A stretch of 64,000 nucleotides of DNA, taken from assembly GCA_024195585.1 (NCBI GenBank), contig SWBL01000010.1:248001-312000 (forward strand), in the 5' to 3' direction. Positions 52,134-63,148 of this stretch are shown here, piece by piece (position 1 is the stretch's first letter; each line of letters begins with the position of its first letter). The notes under the pieces are model-generated. The model searched no databases, was not told where the DNA came from, and saw only the letters and a list, made by a program, of their open reading frames with translations. The stretch is from Aureobasidium sp. EXF-3400 (taxonomy: Eukaryota; Ascomycota; Dothideomycetes; Dothideales; Saccotheciaceae). The position numbers and the translations under genes were made by a program.

Positions 52134-52301
52134 CTCGAGACCCACGATTTCAAGGAACCGATAGGCTCGCTCAGCCTATATCAGTTGGTTATTCGGATGT
52201 GCATTCACGGCACCCGCCCACCTGTTGATAAACTCTCACAGTTGCTCATGGATGCAGAGCAGCTACTGAAGAATGTTCAGAGCACTCGGTCGAAAGTGTG
52301 A
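52134..52301 (+). pseudogene. in-frame continuation of the regulator after a TGA
   Basis: The same reading frame, without any shift, runs on past the TGA at 52131-52133 to another TGA at 52299-52301. Its content (KEPIGSLSLYQLVIRMCIHG, LSQLLMDAEQLLKNVQSTR) looks like the helical C-terminal region of this regulator family. A CGA-to-TGA transition would explain it. Stop-codon readthrough is a possible alternative, because the context is TGA C. A frameshifted remnant (LEVILVGSIWNLVNN) follows, suggesting further decay. Confidence 0.5.
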
Positions 52302-52820
52302 AGCTTGAAGTCATCCTCGTTGGATCCATATGGAATCTCGTGAACAACCATGCGCTTCTGATACCATGCATCTCTGCCTGATACCGATAGGCCATGCTTA
52401 TCGGCGGGGCTTTATCTTGCACTGCCGTACCAAGCCTGCCAAGCAAGAGACGTCCAATTGATATACACGACGAACCATCATCGACCATTCATCTTGCAGC
52501 ATGCTGGTTCAGATCAGACGAGTCATGGCGAAATATGCCTAGATAACTTATCAAAGTCTTGGTATATGCACGACTTGATGTCGCTTTGCCTATCTCCTTT
52601 TGATAAGAGCTATGGAACCCGCACTGGACAGCGATATCAGTATCAATCTATACTGTTATTGCAGCTACCCTGCAGCGGCCAGTCGAAAGGCAATGCTAGG
52701 CCTATCGCACGTCGGACACTGATGGTGATACTGGCCTTGGTAGTATGATATAAGTCTCGATAATGCGCTGCACCTCTCGAACAATATTTTGAAGACGCAG
52801 ATCAACTACGCTACATCAGT
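52302..52820. other. transporter promoter region
   Basis: The region carries the five GATA sites listed separately. No gene was seen. Confidence 0.5.
52541..52763. promoter_or_regulatory. five GATA-factor sites upstream of the transporter
   Basis: HGATAR sites lie at 52541 (AGATAA, plus), 52548 (TTATCA, minus), 52590 (CTATCT, minus), 52601 (TGATAA, plus) and 52758 (CGATAA, plus). They lie within 280 bp of the start at 52821. About one such site per 340 bp over both strands is expected by chance, so the density is high. Paired sites are typical of nitrogen-regulated fungal promoters. Confidence 0.6.
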
Positions 52821-54539
52821 ATGTCGACAGAGCAAGTCCAGGTCGGAGACAAGAAAGGAACGAGCGTCGAAATGGCAGCTATTGAAAAGCACAATTCTGT
52901 CGAAATCGGCGAAGTGTCAGACATCAGTGAGCAGGACATCGGTACGCATGCTCGATATCATTCGTAGTCCGTTCAGCCTTCTGATGAGATCAGTCGCTGC
53001 CGAGGGCGAATACACCGAAGAACAATACAAACAACTTCGGAGAAAGATCGATCGATACCTGCTGCCGCTCATGTGGTTGTGTTATGGTATCCAGCAAACA
53101 GACAAGACTGCTCTTGGGACTCAAGCCACATTCGGATTAAGAGAGGATACTGGATTAAAGGGCCAGCAATACTCTTGGTTGACTACCATCTTTTGTACAG
53201 TCTCCACAACTTTGGTTAAAGCGCTTGTCTGACCATCCCTACAGATTTGGTCTACATGATTTTCGAGTTCCCTTCCAACATCATCTTGCAACGCTACAAG
53301 ATGGGCAAGATTCTCTCATGCTACATGATCTGCTGGGGCGTTGTTGTACTTTGTATTGGATTCGGTAATCGACAGTGCAAACACTCTTTTGTCACACTTT
53401 ACTGACAGGCTCTAGCTCAAAATTATACGCACCTTATCGTCCTACGCGCATTGCAAGGTCTATTCGAGTGTTGCATCTCGCCAGGCTTCATCTTGGTCGT
53501 CGGCAGTTGGTACAAGACCAGAGAGCATGCTTCAAGATCTCTTGTCTTCCAGTCCGCGAATGCCGGCTTTGGCATCATCTCAAGCTTGGCACTGTACGGT
53601 ATCGGCAAGCGTGGCGCAAAGAATCCAGATTCCGAGCCTTGGAGATGGATGAGTTACTTCCTCGGCGCGATGACTATCCTCGTTGGCTGCATCTGCTTAT
53701 TCTTTCTGGGTACGCCTTCTGAGGTCAAGTGGCTCACGCCTGAAGAAAAGCGTATGGCCAATGCACGTATCGTCGGCAACAACACTGGACATGATCGCAC
53801 TGGCGTGAAGAAGTGGCAGTGGAAGCAAGTCAGAGAATGCCTTGTCGACCCTTGCTTCTGGTTCGCAGGCATTAATGCCTTCCTATCTTCATTTCCTAAC
53901 GGTGCATTGACTACCTTCGCGCATATAATCAACACTTCCTTCGGCTTTACCAATCTGCAGGTCATCCTTCTCGATATCCCACGCAGCGCCTTTTCGGTCC
54001 TGTATTTTGTCGCCATTGGTCTTATCACCAGTAAACGATCTGGCCTACGTCTATACTTCATGATCGTTTCTACCATTCCTCCTTTCATCGGCTTCCTCGG
54101 CATGGCATTCATTCCTAACAAACCAACTCTGAAGTGGACAAAATGGGGCATGTATTTCATGACTGTACCTTACGTTATCTCCCTCTTCCTCGCATGGTCT
54201 TTGATTCCTTCAAACACTGCTGGTCGCACCAAACGCACTCTTACTTCTTCATTTACCTTCGTAGGCTACTGTGTTGGCAATATGGCTGGATCGCAGATTT
54301 TCAAGGCTAAAGATGCACCATACTATGTTCCTGGTGTTGTTGGCTGTGCTATTTGCTTTGGCCTTGAGTTTGCGGTGTTGGTTTGTTGGAGAATTGTGCT
54401 GGTCGTCAGAAATAGAAGACTCGATAAGGTTATCGCGAATGATGAGTTGACTGAGGAGGAAAGAGCGTTGAGGGCGAAGAAGATGGGAGAGGAAGATAAG
54501 ACGGATTTTGAGAATCCTTACTTCCGTTATACGTTGTAA
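52821..54539 (+). CDS. MFS transporter of the allantoate permease (Dal5) family, 521 aa, four exons
   Basis: The exons are 52821-52941, 52994-53194, 53245-53364 and 53416-54539. All introns are 50-52 bp, and the last acceptor is CTCTAG, which keeps GFAQNYTHLIVLRALQG. The protein has the anion:cation symporter hallmark DKTALGTQATFGLREDTGLKGQQYSWLTTIFYLVYMIFEFPSNIILQRYK (DK and FE motifs), LRALQGLFECCISPGFILVVGSWY, and twelve predicted helices. Family members import allantoate, ureidosuccinate, dipeptides and related nitrogenous acids. Its neighbours (a regulator and an oxidase of fructosyl amino acids) suggest uptake of an amino-acid-type nitrogen source. This is inference. Confidence 0.93.
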
Positions 54540-54699
54540 ATGGTTCTGGATGGAGAGGAACGAGGGAGAAGAGAAGGAGTATCTGAACACGGTTCTATTG
54601 TAATCCGTACGATGGAGCGAGATGATCCGTATTTTGCACGGCCATCATTTGGTATCCGCAAACCAGATCCCTCGATATTCCAGGTCTTCCTCTAGAATC

Positions 54700-54915
54700 T
54701 TAGCTTGGGATCCCCATCAACAACTTTTTGTGCTTGAGGAGAACTGTCCATAAGACTTCAACGCCCCTAGCGGCGACGTAGAAAGCAGTGCATTTAATCA
54801 ACAACGATATGGCATAGATCAAGTTTTGGGCCTCGTCATGGTATGCGCGAAGACGGCGTTTGTGACGCTCCTCTTCGAGGTATTCCTGGCGCGCTCTACG
54901 TTCTCCTTCAGTCAT
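54700..54915 (-). CDS. possible small membrane protein, 71 aa
   Basis: The frame begins at the ATG at 54915 (MTEGERRARQEYLEEERHKR). It has a charged helix followed by a hydrophobic stretch (IYAISLLIKCTAFYVAARGVEVLWTVLL) that could be one membrane helix. The frame extends upstream without an ATG, so an earlier exon may exist. Nothing is recognised. It is kept because the amphipathic-helix-plus-TM layout is coherent. Confidence 0.35.
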   Translation of the reverse strand: MTEGERRARQEYLEEERHKRRLRAYHDEAQNLIYAISLLIKCTAFYVAARGVEVLWTVLLKHKKLLMGIPS

Positions 54916-55179
54916 GACCTTCGAGTCTGGTTGGAAGATAAGCCCGATGACACTCGAAAAGGAAGTGGATCGGTGAGGCTTACTGATGGTTGTCTGTGAC
55001 ACAGAATCTACGAACGAGAATAGTACGCAGGAGTGGTTGAGCTCATGGGAGGTTAGGATACGTAACAGTGGCCAAGACACTAACAGACTAGCCTACCGCT
55101 TTTGAGCATGGTCATGGATAGTTATATGAATGTACAAGGGACGAACGGAAAACAGTTTGCAAAGGGCTTCCATGAGACT

Positions 55180-56532
55180 TTACAATCTGGCCTGAGACTG
55201 TCCGATCCCAACATCCTCAAGATCCTTGACTTCGTCTCCAGGCCTTCCACTATCCAAGTGCTCACGATTTCCATACTTCCATTCTGGTTTGAAGTCGCCC
55301 TCCAACGCATTAGCGATGTATTTTCCAATAATCGGCAACATCTTGAAAGCATGTCCGCTATCTCCCGTTGCCAGCAATAACTCCCCACCAGGATACTTGG
55401 GATGTGTGTCAATCAGGTAATGCGCATCTGGCGAATCCGTACACCAACACACTTTCGCACCTTTGATTTCTCTACCCTCGAATTGTGGGATCACAGTGCT
55501 GATGAAGTGTTCAATGGCGTTCATTGCTTCCTCTGGGATGCCATCTTTGGGATACTCCGATGCGTAGCGAGGGATGCTGTACTTGTTTGTTTTGCCAGTG
55601 GCAGGATCGGTGTATTCTCCTTTTTGCCATTGGTATCCAGGAAACTCGTTGCAGATTTTGATTAGACGGCCTTCGGTGCTGGGTTCGAAGAAGAAACCTA
55701 ATTCGTGGTTGAGAACGACAGGCATATTTTTGAATTGAGCTGCTTCTTCCTCGGTGAGTTCGAGCAAGCCATAGGTCCAGCATTTACTCCATAGTTGGGT
55801 GGAGAGTTCAGGTAAAAGAGCGGGAGAAGCAGCACCAGTAGAGAGGATGTAGCGGTCTGCGCTGTAGATATCGCCTGACTTGACTCTCACTCCTGTGACC
55901 TTGGAGCCGGTGGTCTCGAGTGAAACCATTTCGCCTGCTGCTCCGGAGATGAACTTGACACCCATCTTGCCTGCCTCGTCGGCAATCTTCTTGATTGCAT
56001 TTGCTGCATGCGCCCAACCGGCTTGCTTGTTCCAAAGCCCCTTCCAGTTGTCGATGTCGCGAGCATTCTTCAGCTGCGGCACATATTTTGCGATTTCGTC
56101 TTTGCCTTTGACGAAATCGATATTGTGGGCTTGACCTTTTGCCTTCAGATTTTCATATGATTTTTGAAGGTGAGCGGTAGCCTTTGGGTCGCCAAGGGTA
56201 GTCAGAATCCATCCAGTCTCGTGGAAGATATCGTTGTAGAGAGGGTCTCGCCATGCTTGTATGGCTTCGAGAGCCATTTCTGCATAGAGGGGTTCATCGT
56301 ATTCTGTCCTAATGATTTTGTTCTGTCGAAAGGAGAGGAGTCAGTAGAGCTCGATTGGCAACAATGGGATGGTGCGCACGATATCATATCCAGCAGAGTC
56401 TAGACTGGGGTACGGCCATTTGTCTATACAGGTAATGTTCGTATAGCCTCGTTTCGCTAGGTGATACGCTGTGGAGGCTCCAAAGGTGCCAGTACCAATG
56501 ATCAAAACCTTCTGGTCTTTTTGTGTTGACAT
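55180..56532 (-). CDS. fructosyl amino acid oxidase (amadoriase), peroxisomal, 431 aa, two exons
   Basis: The exons are 56380-56532 and 55180-56322, with a 57-bp intron (GTGCGC to ACAG). The dinucleotide-binding motif IIGTGTFGASTAYHL starts at residue 10. SLDSAGYDINKIIRTEYDEPLYAEMALEAI is the amadoriase signature, followed by NKQAGWAHAANAI, ELGFFFEPSTEGRLIKICNEFPG, and VCWCTDSPDAHYLID with the Cys expected to hold FAD covalently. HPKYPGGELLLATGDSGHAFKMLPIIGKYI completes the fold. It oxidatively splits Amadori products (glycated amino acids) into amino acid, glucosone and hydrogen peroxide. The C-terminus ARL is a PTS1 variant, so import into peroxisomes is likely. It lies downstream of the MFS gene on the opposite strand. 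Confidence 0.92.
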
Positions 56533-57803
56533 TATGAAGTGCTTCAGTCAAGTTCGAGATGGAGTAAAATGTCCACAGCGATTGTCAGGGTGTTCTGCCT
56601 ATATACAGACCTCATCGCTGCTTGTTCGCCCCGGGTGGATCAGCGTTGCGCTTGTACCTTCCTTCTACGCGGAAGGAACGGCTGAGAACGACAGTGTGCA
56701 AAACTCGATCACGAAAACCTACTGATATCACCCGAGCCAATCATCATTTAATTTGAAGAGCTTATCCGTGTTGATGACCACTGTGATGTTCCTAACGAGC
56801 AACAGTGTCGCTGTTGAAATTTGCTGGAAGGTCGAAGAGAGAACAGTTCGGTGATGCAGCGACCTCGGCCCAGAGATGAGAACGCCGCTATCGGACATCC
56901 TTCAACCACCGCTCACCACAATAATGGAGCTCTTCTTGACCAACACATATCCGCGAGATGCCATGGAATTCTGTCGCATTGCGATATTACTAGACACATT
57001 ATTTGAGTGTTCTGATTGAGCCCGATACTCGTCGCCTGGCTACAACTTGTCTAACGCGTTGTCGACGTAAGACGAAACGCTCATTTGCGTGTCGCACAAT
57101 GCGAGAAGAGGTGGGTTGAATCTGTCTGCTTGACGACCGGAGAAAGTCGTTCTACGGGTGTGATATGTTGCGACATATTCATCATATGTCTACTTGCTCG
57201 TCAAGCAGCTAATTTCGATCGGTCATTCGTGACGAATCGATCGCGAGGAGGCAGGTCGCCTGAAAGTCCTGTGGTTTTCCCCAAACTTGGTCAAACAGCA
57301 TGGCTACATGTCATTGCAGCGTTCGCCCGAAGGCTGTTTGCTCCTTCCCTCCTCAATACTGAGTCGTGGACTATCAACACCTGGCTGCTTGAAACATCAA
57401 CGCGCGAGCACGGATTGTTCTTGAAACTCTCCCGTACCCAGTTAAGCTCACTCGTGGAATCCTTCCAGAATCCTTAGTAGCGGACAGAGGCCTTGACCCT
57501 TCAGCACCTGGCTTCAACGTCTCGGGTGACAGCTCGTTCCATGGGTTTCGATCATCAAAGGGTTGAGCACCGGACACACTGACGACACCATCGCCTGGAG
57601 ATGCCTACATCTTGGTACGCTACCTCAAAGTTTGGTGCATGTTGCTTCGAGACAAGGACCAGTAGACATGAAGCTTGGCGGGAAACCCCAAACTCGTACA
57701 GCATTAATGGTGAGCGTATCCACAAAGGAGAGGTAAGGCTTCTAGTTTTGGCGTCTCATCCTCTTCTCCTCTTCGTCTTCCTCGAGATCTATACCAACAG
57801 ATC
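56533..57803. other. 1.27 kb divergent intergenic region
   Basis: The region separates the oxidase gene (minus) and the PTH11-like gene (plus). Short frames at 57085-57477 lack motif or splice support. Nothing else was recognised. Confidence 0.45.
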
Positions 57804-59085
57804 ATGGCATCCGACACATTGGAAGACCAATGCCTCGTACTCTCCGCAGTCACCATGTTCTTTTGCATCGTCTGCTTTGTGATGGTCACACTACGATGCT
57901 GTACAAGAATATGCATCAAAGGTTTCGGTTCAGATGACTGGCTTATGCTGATCGGCACGGTACTGATTTCCGGCAATCACGATATGTTGCTCTTCACTAA
58001 TACACCACCAGGTCTTCGGAGTCATGACGTTTATCACCGTTCTGTGCGGATGCAAAGTGGGCTTGGGTCAACATGACTACGATCTCGGTAAAGGTGACTA
58101 CTCGAAGATCAAGCGCGTACGAGATTTGGAAGCCAATATCTCAACACCAGCTAATACTTGAGCAGGCTCTCATGACGTTCCAGATACTCTACTGCGCCAG
58201 TCTCATCTTCATCAAGAGTAGTATCTGCGTCGCTCTCATACGACTCGTCATCTCTAAGCGCTTGTTGTACACGCTCTATGCAATCTTAGCTCTCAGCGCT
58301 AGTTATGGTGCCATCGCCATGATGACAGTGTTGTTACAATGCAGGCCGCTGAAAGCGACATGGGATCCATCCGCAGGCACTTGCTCCAATGGGGCCATTA
58401 TCGTGCGCATCTCGTGGTTCGTCACGGCGTGCTCGATCACGACCGACTTTGCTTGTGCCGTCATGCCTTTTGTTATTCTGTGGAATCTCCAGATGCGCAA
58501 GAGACTGAAGTTCACAATTGCCGCTATGTTGAGCCTTGGCTTCTTGTATGTCGCCCATCTCGAGTGAAGATCCAGAACTGACCATGATACAGAGCAAGTG
58601 CGGCCACCATTGTTCGTATCAAGTACATAGACTCATACTCTGCAACAGAGGATCTTGCATGTCAGTCGCCAAATGAGATGCTAGAGGAACCACAACTGAT
58701 GATCATTGCAGTCAAAGTTTCGAATGTCGTCCTATGGTCGATCATCGAGACTGGTATCGCCATAATCGTCGGCTCCATTCCCTCCCTCAAACCTCTGGTC
58801 AAATCGATATCTTTCTTTGGCTCCCACCACTCTCAATCAGCAAAAAAGAGTCTCAGACCCAACAGCGACTTTCAATCCTATGCGCTCCGATCGACTGCGC
58901 CCTACAACCACAACACGCATATCTCTTGTCCAAGTGCCAAAGACCACGATGTAGAAGATAACGATAGTATGAAGGACTCGCTCATGCACGATCCGGATAT
59001 CATACTTGTGCGCTCCGAAGTGCAAGTCGAAGAAGCCTCCCGACCGAACACTGGATATAAGAGCTTCAAGAGTTTCACATTTTGA
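57804..59085 (+). CDS. PTH11-like / rhodopsin-fold seven-helix membrane protein, 360 aa, five exons
   Basis: The exons are 57804-57959, 58012-58116, 58166-58545, 58593-58660 and 58712-59085. All four introns are 47-52 bp and phases match. The second donor (GTACGA at 58117) was chosen because it joins KGDYSKIKR to ALMTFQILYCASLIFIKSSI, as in this family. Seven hydrophobic helices are readable, with CTRICIKGFGSDDWLMLIGT, VFGVMTFITVLCGCKVGLGQHDYD and FKVSNVVLWSIIETGIAIIVGSIPSLKPLVK. Such DUF/rhodopsin-domain proteins resemble the PTH11 receptor used for surface sensing in pathogens, but most are uncharacterised. There is no N-terminal CFEM domain. The C-terminal tail is Ser-rich. Confidence 0.88.
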
Positions 59086-59978
59086 GCAGTGTCTGGTTTT
59101 CTCTGCCTCGCCAGGCTTCAAGCACAAACCAAGGCTGTCATAAGACTTGGCACAATTTAGCTTGGTGTAACCGACCATTGACATCCGGTAAACCAAAACG
59201 CTCCCACTGGACAAGACTTGACGTCGGGAAAGGACTGTGCCTTTCTACGAGTTGCCGGATGCCGCCGAATATGAGAGGAAAGCCTTTGCCAACATTGACT
59301 AGGCGCATTGGAAAGAGACGATCTGACGGTTTAACACTGCAACAAACGAAACTCGCCTGTCGAGATGCAGGGCATGCAGGTTACCAACCCACGACAGTTG
59401 TTTCTGCTTAACGCGTTCAATCTCGTACAAAGACTTCTAAGATATAGCAAACACTGTTGGTCTTGCTAGCTTTTGGCCCACTAAGCGAACATGGGCAGTA
59501 TGGTCCGATTGACTAAGCAGTCCAGACGTTTCTGCCTGTGGGACGATGGAACATATAAAAGAGAGAGTCCTAAGCTGATTGCAGACGTCATCCTCAACAA
59601 GAACAATGATAACAAACCTGTTTCGCTTGCCGTCCCGACCTGAAGAAGGTCCCGGCTCGCGTGGTACACCATATACCATGTACCATCGGGACCATCGAGC
59701 AGATCGACACTCGGGTACCGCACGATAACGATGACACCGGGGTACCACACGCATCCTGGCTGGTGATCGGGACTGGGAAGGACAGCATTGGCTTTCCTCC
59801 GTCGGAAATCACGAGGAGAAAATGTTCCAGATCGATACACAACGAAGGCCTCTGATGATCTGGCAAGAGATGCAGATCAGAGAAGCAGGTCTGATGTACC
59901 ACACTGCGACTCTCACCCACGGTCACATCTTTGCAGAGCGGAAGCTGTACGTCTACACAAAAGGGTTACGCCAATGTG
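59086..59978. other. intergenic, nothing recognised
   Basis: The region includes a self-complementary GGTACACCATATACC / TGTACC area near 59660-59690. No gene was seen. Confidence 0.45.
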
Positions 59979-60471
59979 TCATGGCGAGTACAATTTGTCG
60001 TTGTCGACATAGGTTAAGCTCGGGTTCTGGGCGTACAGGACTATTTTCAAGCTCGCACTATCGCTCGCGCTGGCGCAGATGTTTGCGTAGCTGCACAAAG
60101 GGACATCAAATTCAATGCAGTGGCAATCACGTGCAAAGTGTCCAGGCGATATCGCTGCCTCGACACCAAGGTCCAACCTTTGTACAAAGATTCTTCATGG
60201 TCTATAGCAACAAATTCTTGCAGTCATGCACATGTGTCTACTCTTTCAAGCCCGCCGCCATGAGCGTCATACTAGCTACCGACACATCCACTTGCCCGAT
60301 CCGCGTGTCCATCTGCCTGCCGCCGCTGCTTCCACATACAGTCAACGTAGCATTGCTTGTGGCTGACTCGAATGAGTTGCTCAAGGCTCTGGTGTGGGCC
60401 TTGGCTCGATCCAGCAAGGGACTCGCGAAGGTACGTTGGAGTGGACGATACCAGCGAGAACGACGGAGCAT
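59979..60471 (-). CDS. possible two-exon gene, 142 aa, unrecognised
   Basis: Two minus-strand open stretches join cleanly by phase: 60242-60471 ending ASMTLMAAGLKE and 59979-60177 starting LDLGVEAAISPGHFARDCHC. The 64-bp intron between them has GTAGAC and AAAG ends, so the donor and acceptor are weak. The second exon continues IEFDVPLCSYANICASASDSASLK and ends YTDNDKLYSP-like before a TGA. Codon use looks genuine. The 5' end is uncertain, since the first 12 residues (MLRRSRWYRPLQ) may be leader. No family is recognised. Confidence 0.35.
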
Positions 60472-60803
60472 TTATAGGACAACGCAAACATGTGGTTTTT
60501 TGGTTCAAGATCTATACAATAATGAAACACACGGAACCATCGTTCGACTCGTTTGAGAACAAACACTATGGTCCGAATGGAAAGCAGCTCGAAGAATCTG
60601 GCAAACTGCATAACGATACTTGTTAATATGCTAGCTAGAACAATTGGGTAAAGAATGTGAGAATCTGGAAACGGAAAACAAAGACTCTCTGATGCAACGA
60701 GTGTGATAAACGAGGAACACAAAAACTGGCGATACAAAACAGAAGAGAGTTGGAAGGACCACAACAACCTGGCCATACTCCAGAAATAGAGCATCTCGAC
60801 TTC
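60472..60803. other. intergenic, nothing recognised
   Basis: No gene was seen between the doubtful two-exon gene and the secreted protein. Confidence 0.45.
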
Positions 60804-61312
60804 TCAAGCAGCATTGGGATCGACCCAGACACTGCCAAAATCGCCGACCATTCCATAGCCACCGAGAGAGTTGGTACGATCCTCAAAGTGCTCAGTCGTC
60901 CCATCCACAACCGCCCTCATCCAAGTGGTGCACTCGTCTTCGTTGATGGTCCACCCAGAACGGATCTTGTCGTTTGTATAGTGAGCCGCAAGCAGTCCAG
61001 GTGCTCCCCCTGTTGTGATGAGTCCACTGATTTGCGCATTCAATGATTTTGAATACGGAACCACTTGGCCATTCATTTCTGTATAATGTAACTTAGTATA
61101 GGTTGTTTCGATCGATAGAGGTAGAGCTTACGCGAACACCACTGGTTGATGCCTTTTTGAATCTCAACGACACTCACCCACTGGCCGCTTTGGAAGGAAG
61201 TGACTTTGCCTACATCAGCTCGTTTCTCGAGAGCGGTGGCTTTGGTGGTGGCGAGTGGTGCAGCAGTGCACAGCGAAGCGGCAGCAATGATAAGAGGGAG
61301 AGAGAAGTGCAT
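60804..61312 (-). CDS. small secreted protein with propeptide, 151 aa, two exons
   Basis: The exons are 61132-61312 and 60804-61078. The 53-bp intron (GTAAGC to ACAG) keeps phase. The signal peptide is MHFSLPLIIAAASLCTAAPLA, followed by a short propeptide ending LEKR, a Kex2 cleavage site. The mature chain of about 115 residues has only two cysteines (QWCSQ and DECTTW), the segment WTINEDECTTWMRAVVDGT and the end GDFGSVWVDPNAA. This layout is typical of fungal secreted proteins of the effector or small-protein type. I do not assign a family. Confidence 0.85.
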
Positions 61313-61430
61313 GATGTTTGAGGGCTGTGGTTTTCTGATGTATTGAGTAACTGTTGGCTTTGGGTGTTTGCTTGTAGTGCTGAGTAGATCGAGCTGTGTG
61401 ATATTCTTTCAAGCTCAGCGAAAGGTCAGG

Positions 61431-61438
61431 TATTTATA
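61431..61438 (-). promoter_or_regulatory. TATA box
   Basis: TATAAATA on the minus strand lies about 120 bp upstream of the ATG at 61312. Confidence 0.5.
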
Positions 61439-62575
61439 TCTGTCTGTAATAGCATTCTTCCTCCATCATTGAACATGCGAGCTTCAGAAAGGCAGATATG
61501 ACTGGGTACACCTACAGTTGTCAGTATGAGCCACCACCAACAAGTCTTGCACAAGCTGTATTCCACCAACCTGGTTGTGCAGAGGATCATCAGGGCGAGG
61601 ATCTAACTACTACATCTTGGCTCAGTGGATCGCAGAGAAGGCTGAACCAACAGATTCACTAGCCGCTGAAGCTGTGACGACACAACTTTCCTCCTCAGCC
61701 TGCTTGATGTGCAGACACAGATGCAGTATAGGGTATAGCAACGGTCAATATACCTGCCATTGACGAGAACTCGATCTCGCTCGAGTACCCAGGTCTTCGA
61801 AGAGAAGTTATGACTCTAAGAAAAGAACAACGGTTGTACGCATCATGAGGCTTGAAGCATATGCATGCACGGCGGTGTCCTTGGCAAGCCTCATTTTGCA
61901 ACACCATATCTTGGCCTAGGTTGTCGTCGAGATGTTATACATCCCAGACAATTGGTTGGAGGTATGAGTATAGAATAGTTGTCACACGTATATGGTAAGC
62001 TGCAAATACTCAGCTTTTCGATTTCGATGCGGCTCTCTAAAGAGATTTACACGTACCACCGGCAATTCATAACGGCAGGAGTCAACCTCTGTTTCCGCCA
62101 CGAAGATCTTGAAGACCGGAATATGTAGGAAGTGTTGGTTATACCAGCCGGGTAGGATTGTTCAAGGCTCATTTTTGGCGGACGCAATGCATGTTGGCAA
62201 TGCCTTCTCCGAAGCCACCAACACAATGAATGGAAGGTGTGGCGATGTCCAGATACCGACAGGGGTTGCTCAAGCCTTGCCATCTGACCTGTCATGTGGC
62301 ATGATTAGGAAGATAAAGCCCCTGGGGTATAGTAGTAGAGACACTAAAGAATAAAGAGGGCCTGGATTCAAACGCTAACATGCCAGACCTGATAGAACGG
62401 AAGACAGTATGACTTTTGCAAGAAGGGAAGATGCAATCTTTTATCTTTCGAGAAGAATCCACAATCGGAGAAGCACATATCTGTCGTTCCCGTGACATTG
62501 GGATCGTGGTCTTGCTCGAGAAATTCGAGTGTAACATAATTCTAGGAGTCTCTAAAGCCTTATACTGGATGCTAC

Positions 62576-62589
62576 ATATATATATATAT
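62576..62589. repeat. (AT)7 microsatellite
   Basis: A short perfect AT run, probably without function. Confidence 0.7.
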
Positions 62590-63005
62590 GTCTTATAAGG
62601 TCCACACTTCGAGACTCTAGGATCGATTGAGTTGTTTAGAGTGGCAGGAGTAAAATCTTACCGTTGCTATTCCATTTCTGATGATTGAGATTGAAGGCTC
62701 GCGCACGATGGAGGTATTACCTGTTCCTCTGGGCACTCTTGCGCTGAAAAATCTCGGACTGAAGAAGAATAGAACTCACGAGTATAAGGGAACAAGCAAG
62801 AGCTCAATCAGAAACAGAAACAGAGAGTATAAAGAATAAAAGGAATGAAAAGAAAAAGCAGATCTTGGCACGGAGTCCGTGCGGGCGTCGGTCCGCAAAA
62901 ATCTTGGCAGACTCCAAATTTCGGCCAATTTTTCAAATACCTTCAAAAAGAACTCTCTGGCATCAGAGAAAACGACAAAAAGAATGACAGCGAGTGTATA
63001 GGAAT

Positions 63006-63096
63006 AGCCGAAGGCGGGGCTCGAACCCGCGACCTTGAGGTTGTGATATATCGAAGCGATAAGAGCCACACGCTCTACCGATTGAGCTACCCCGGC
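63006..63096 (-). tRNA. tRNA-Lys (anticodon CTT) with an 18-nt intron
   Basis: The minus strand gives GCCGGGG paired with CTTCGGC in the acceptor and discriminator T. The D-arm is GCTC-AATCGGTA-GAGC. The anticodon stem is TGTGG/CCTCA, with one U-U mismatch. The anticodon loop starts CTCTTA, so the anticodon is CTT. An intron of about 18 nt (63042-63059) sits at the standard position after base 37. The variable loop is AGGTC and the T-arm GCGGG-TTCGAGC-CCCGC. Box A and box B are intact. Confidence 0.85.
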
Positions 63097-63148
63097 AGGT
63101 CTGATGATCAAGTTGTATGACACAACTGGCTGCTGACATGTCGACGAG

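Larger units (their letters stand above)
61313..63005. other. 1.7 kb intergenic region
   Basis: The region contains a TATA box for the secreted-protein gene and an AT microsatellite (both listed). Short frames on both strands lack coding support. Confidence 0.45.

Noticed and set aside
59655..59690. palindromic GGTAC/ATATACC sequence
   Set aside because: Short imperfect dyad in intergenic DNA, with no T-run or neighbouring gene to give it a role.
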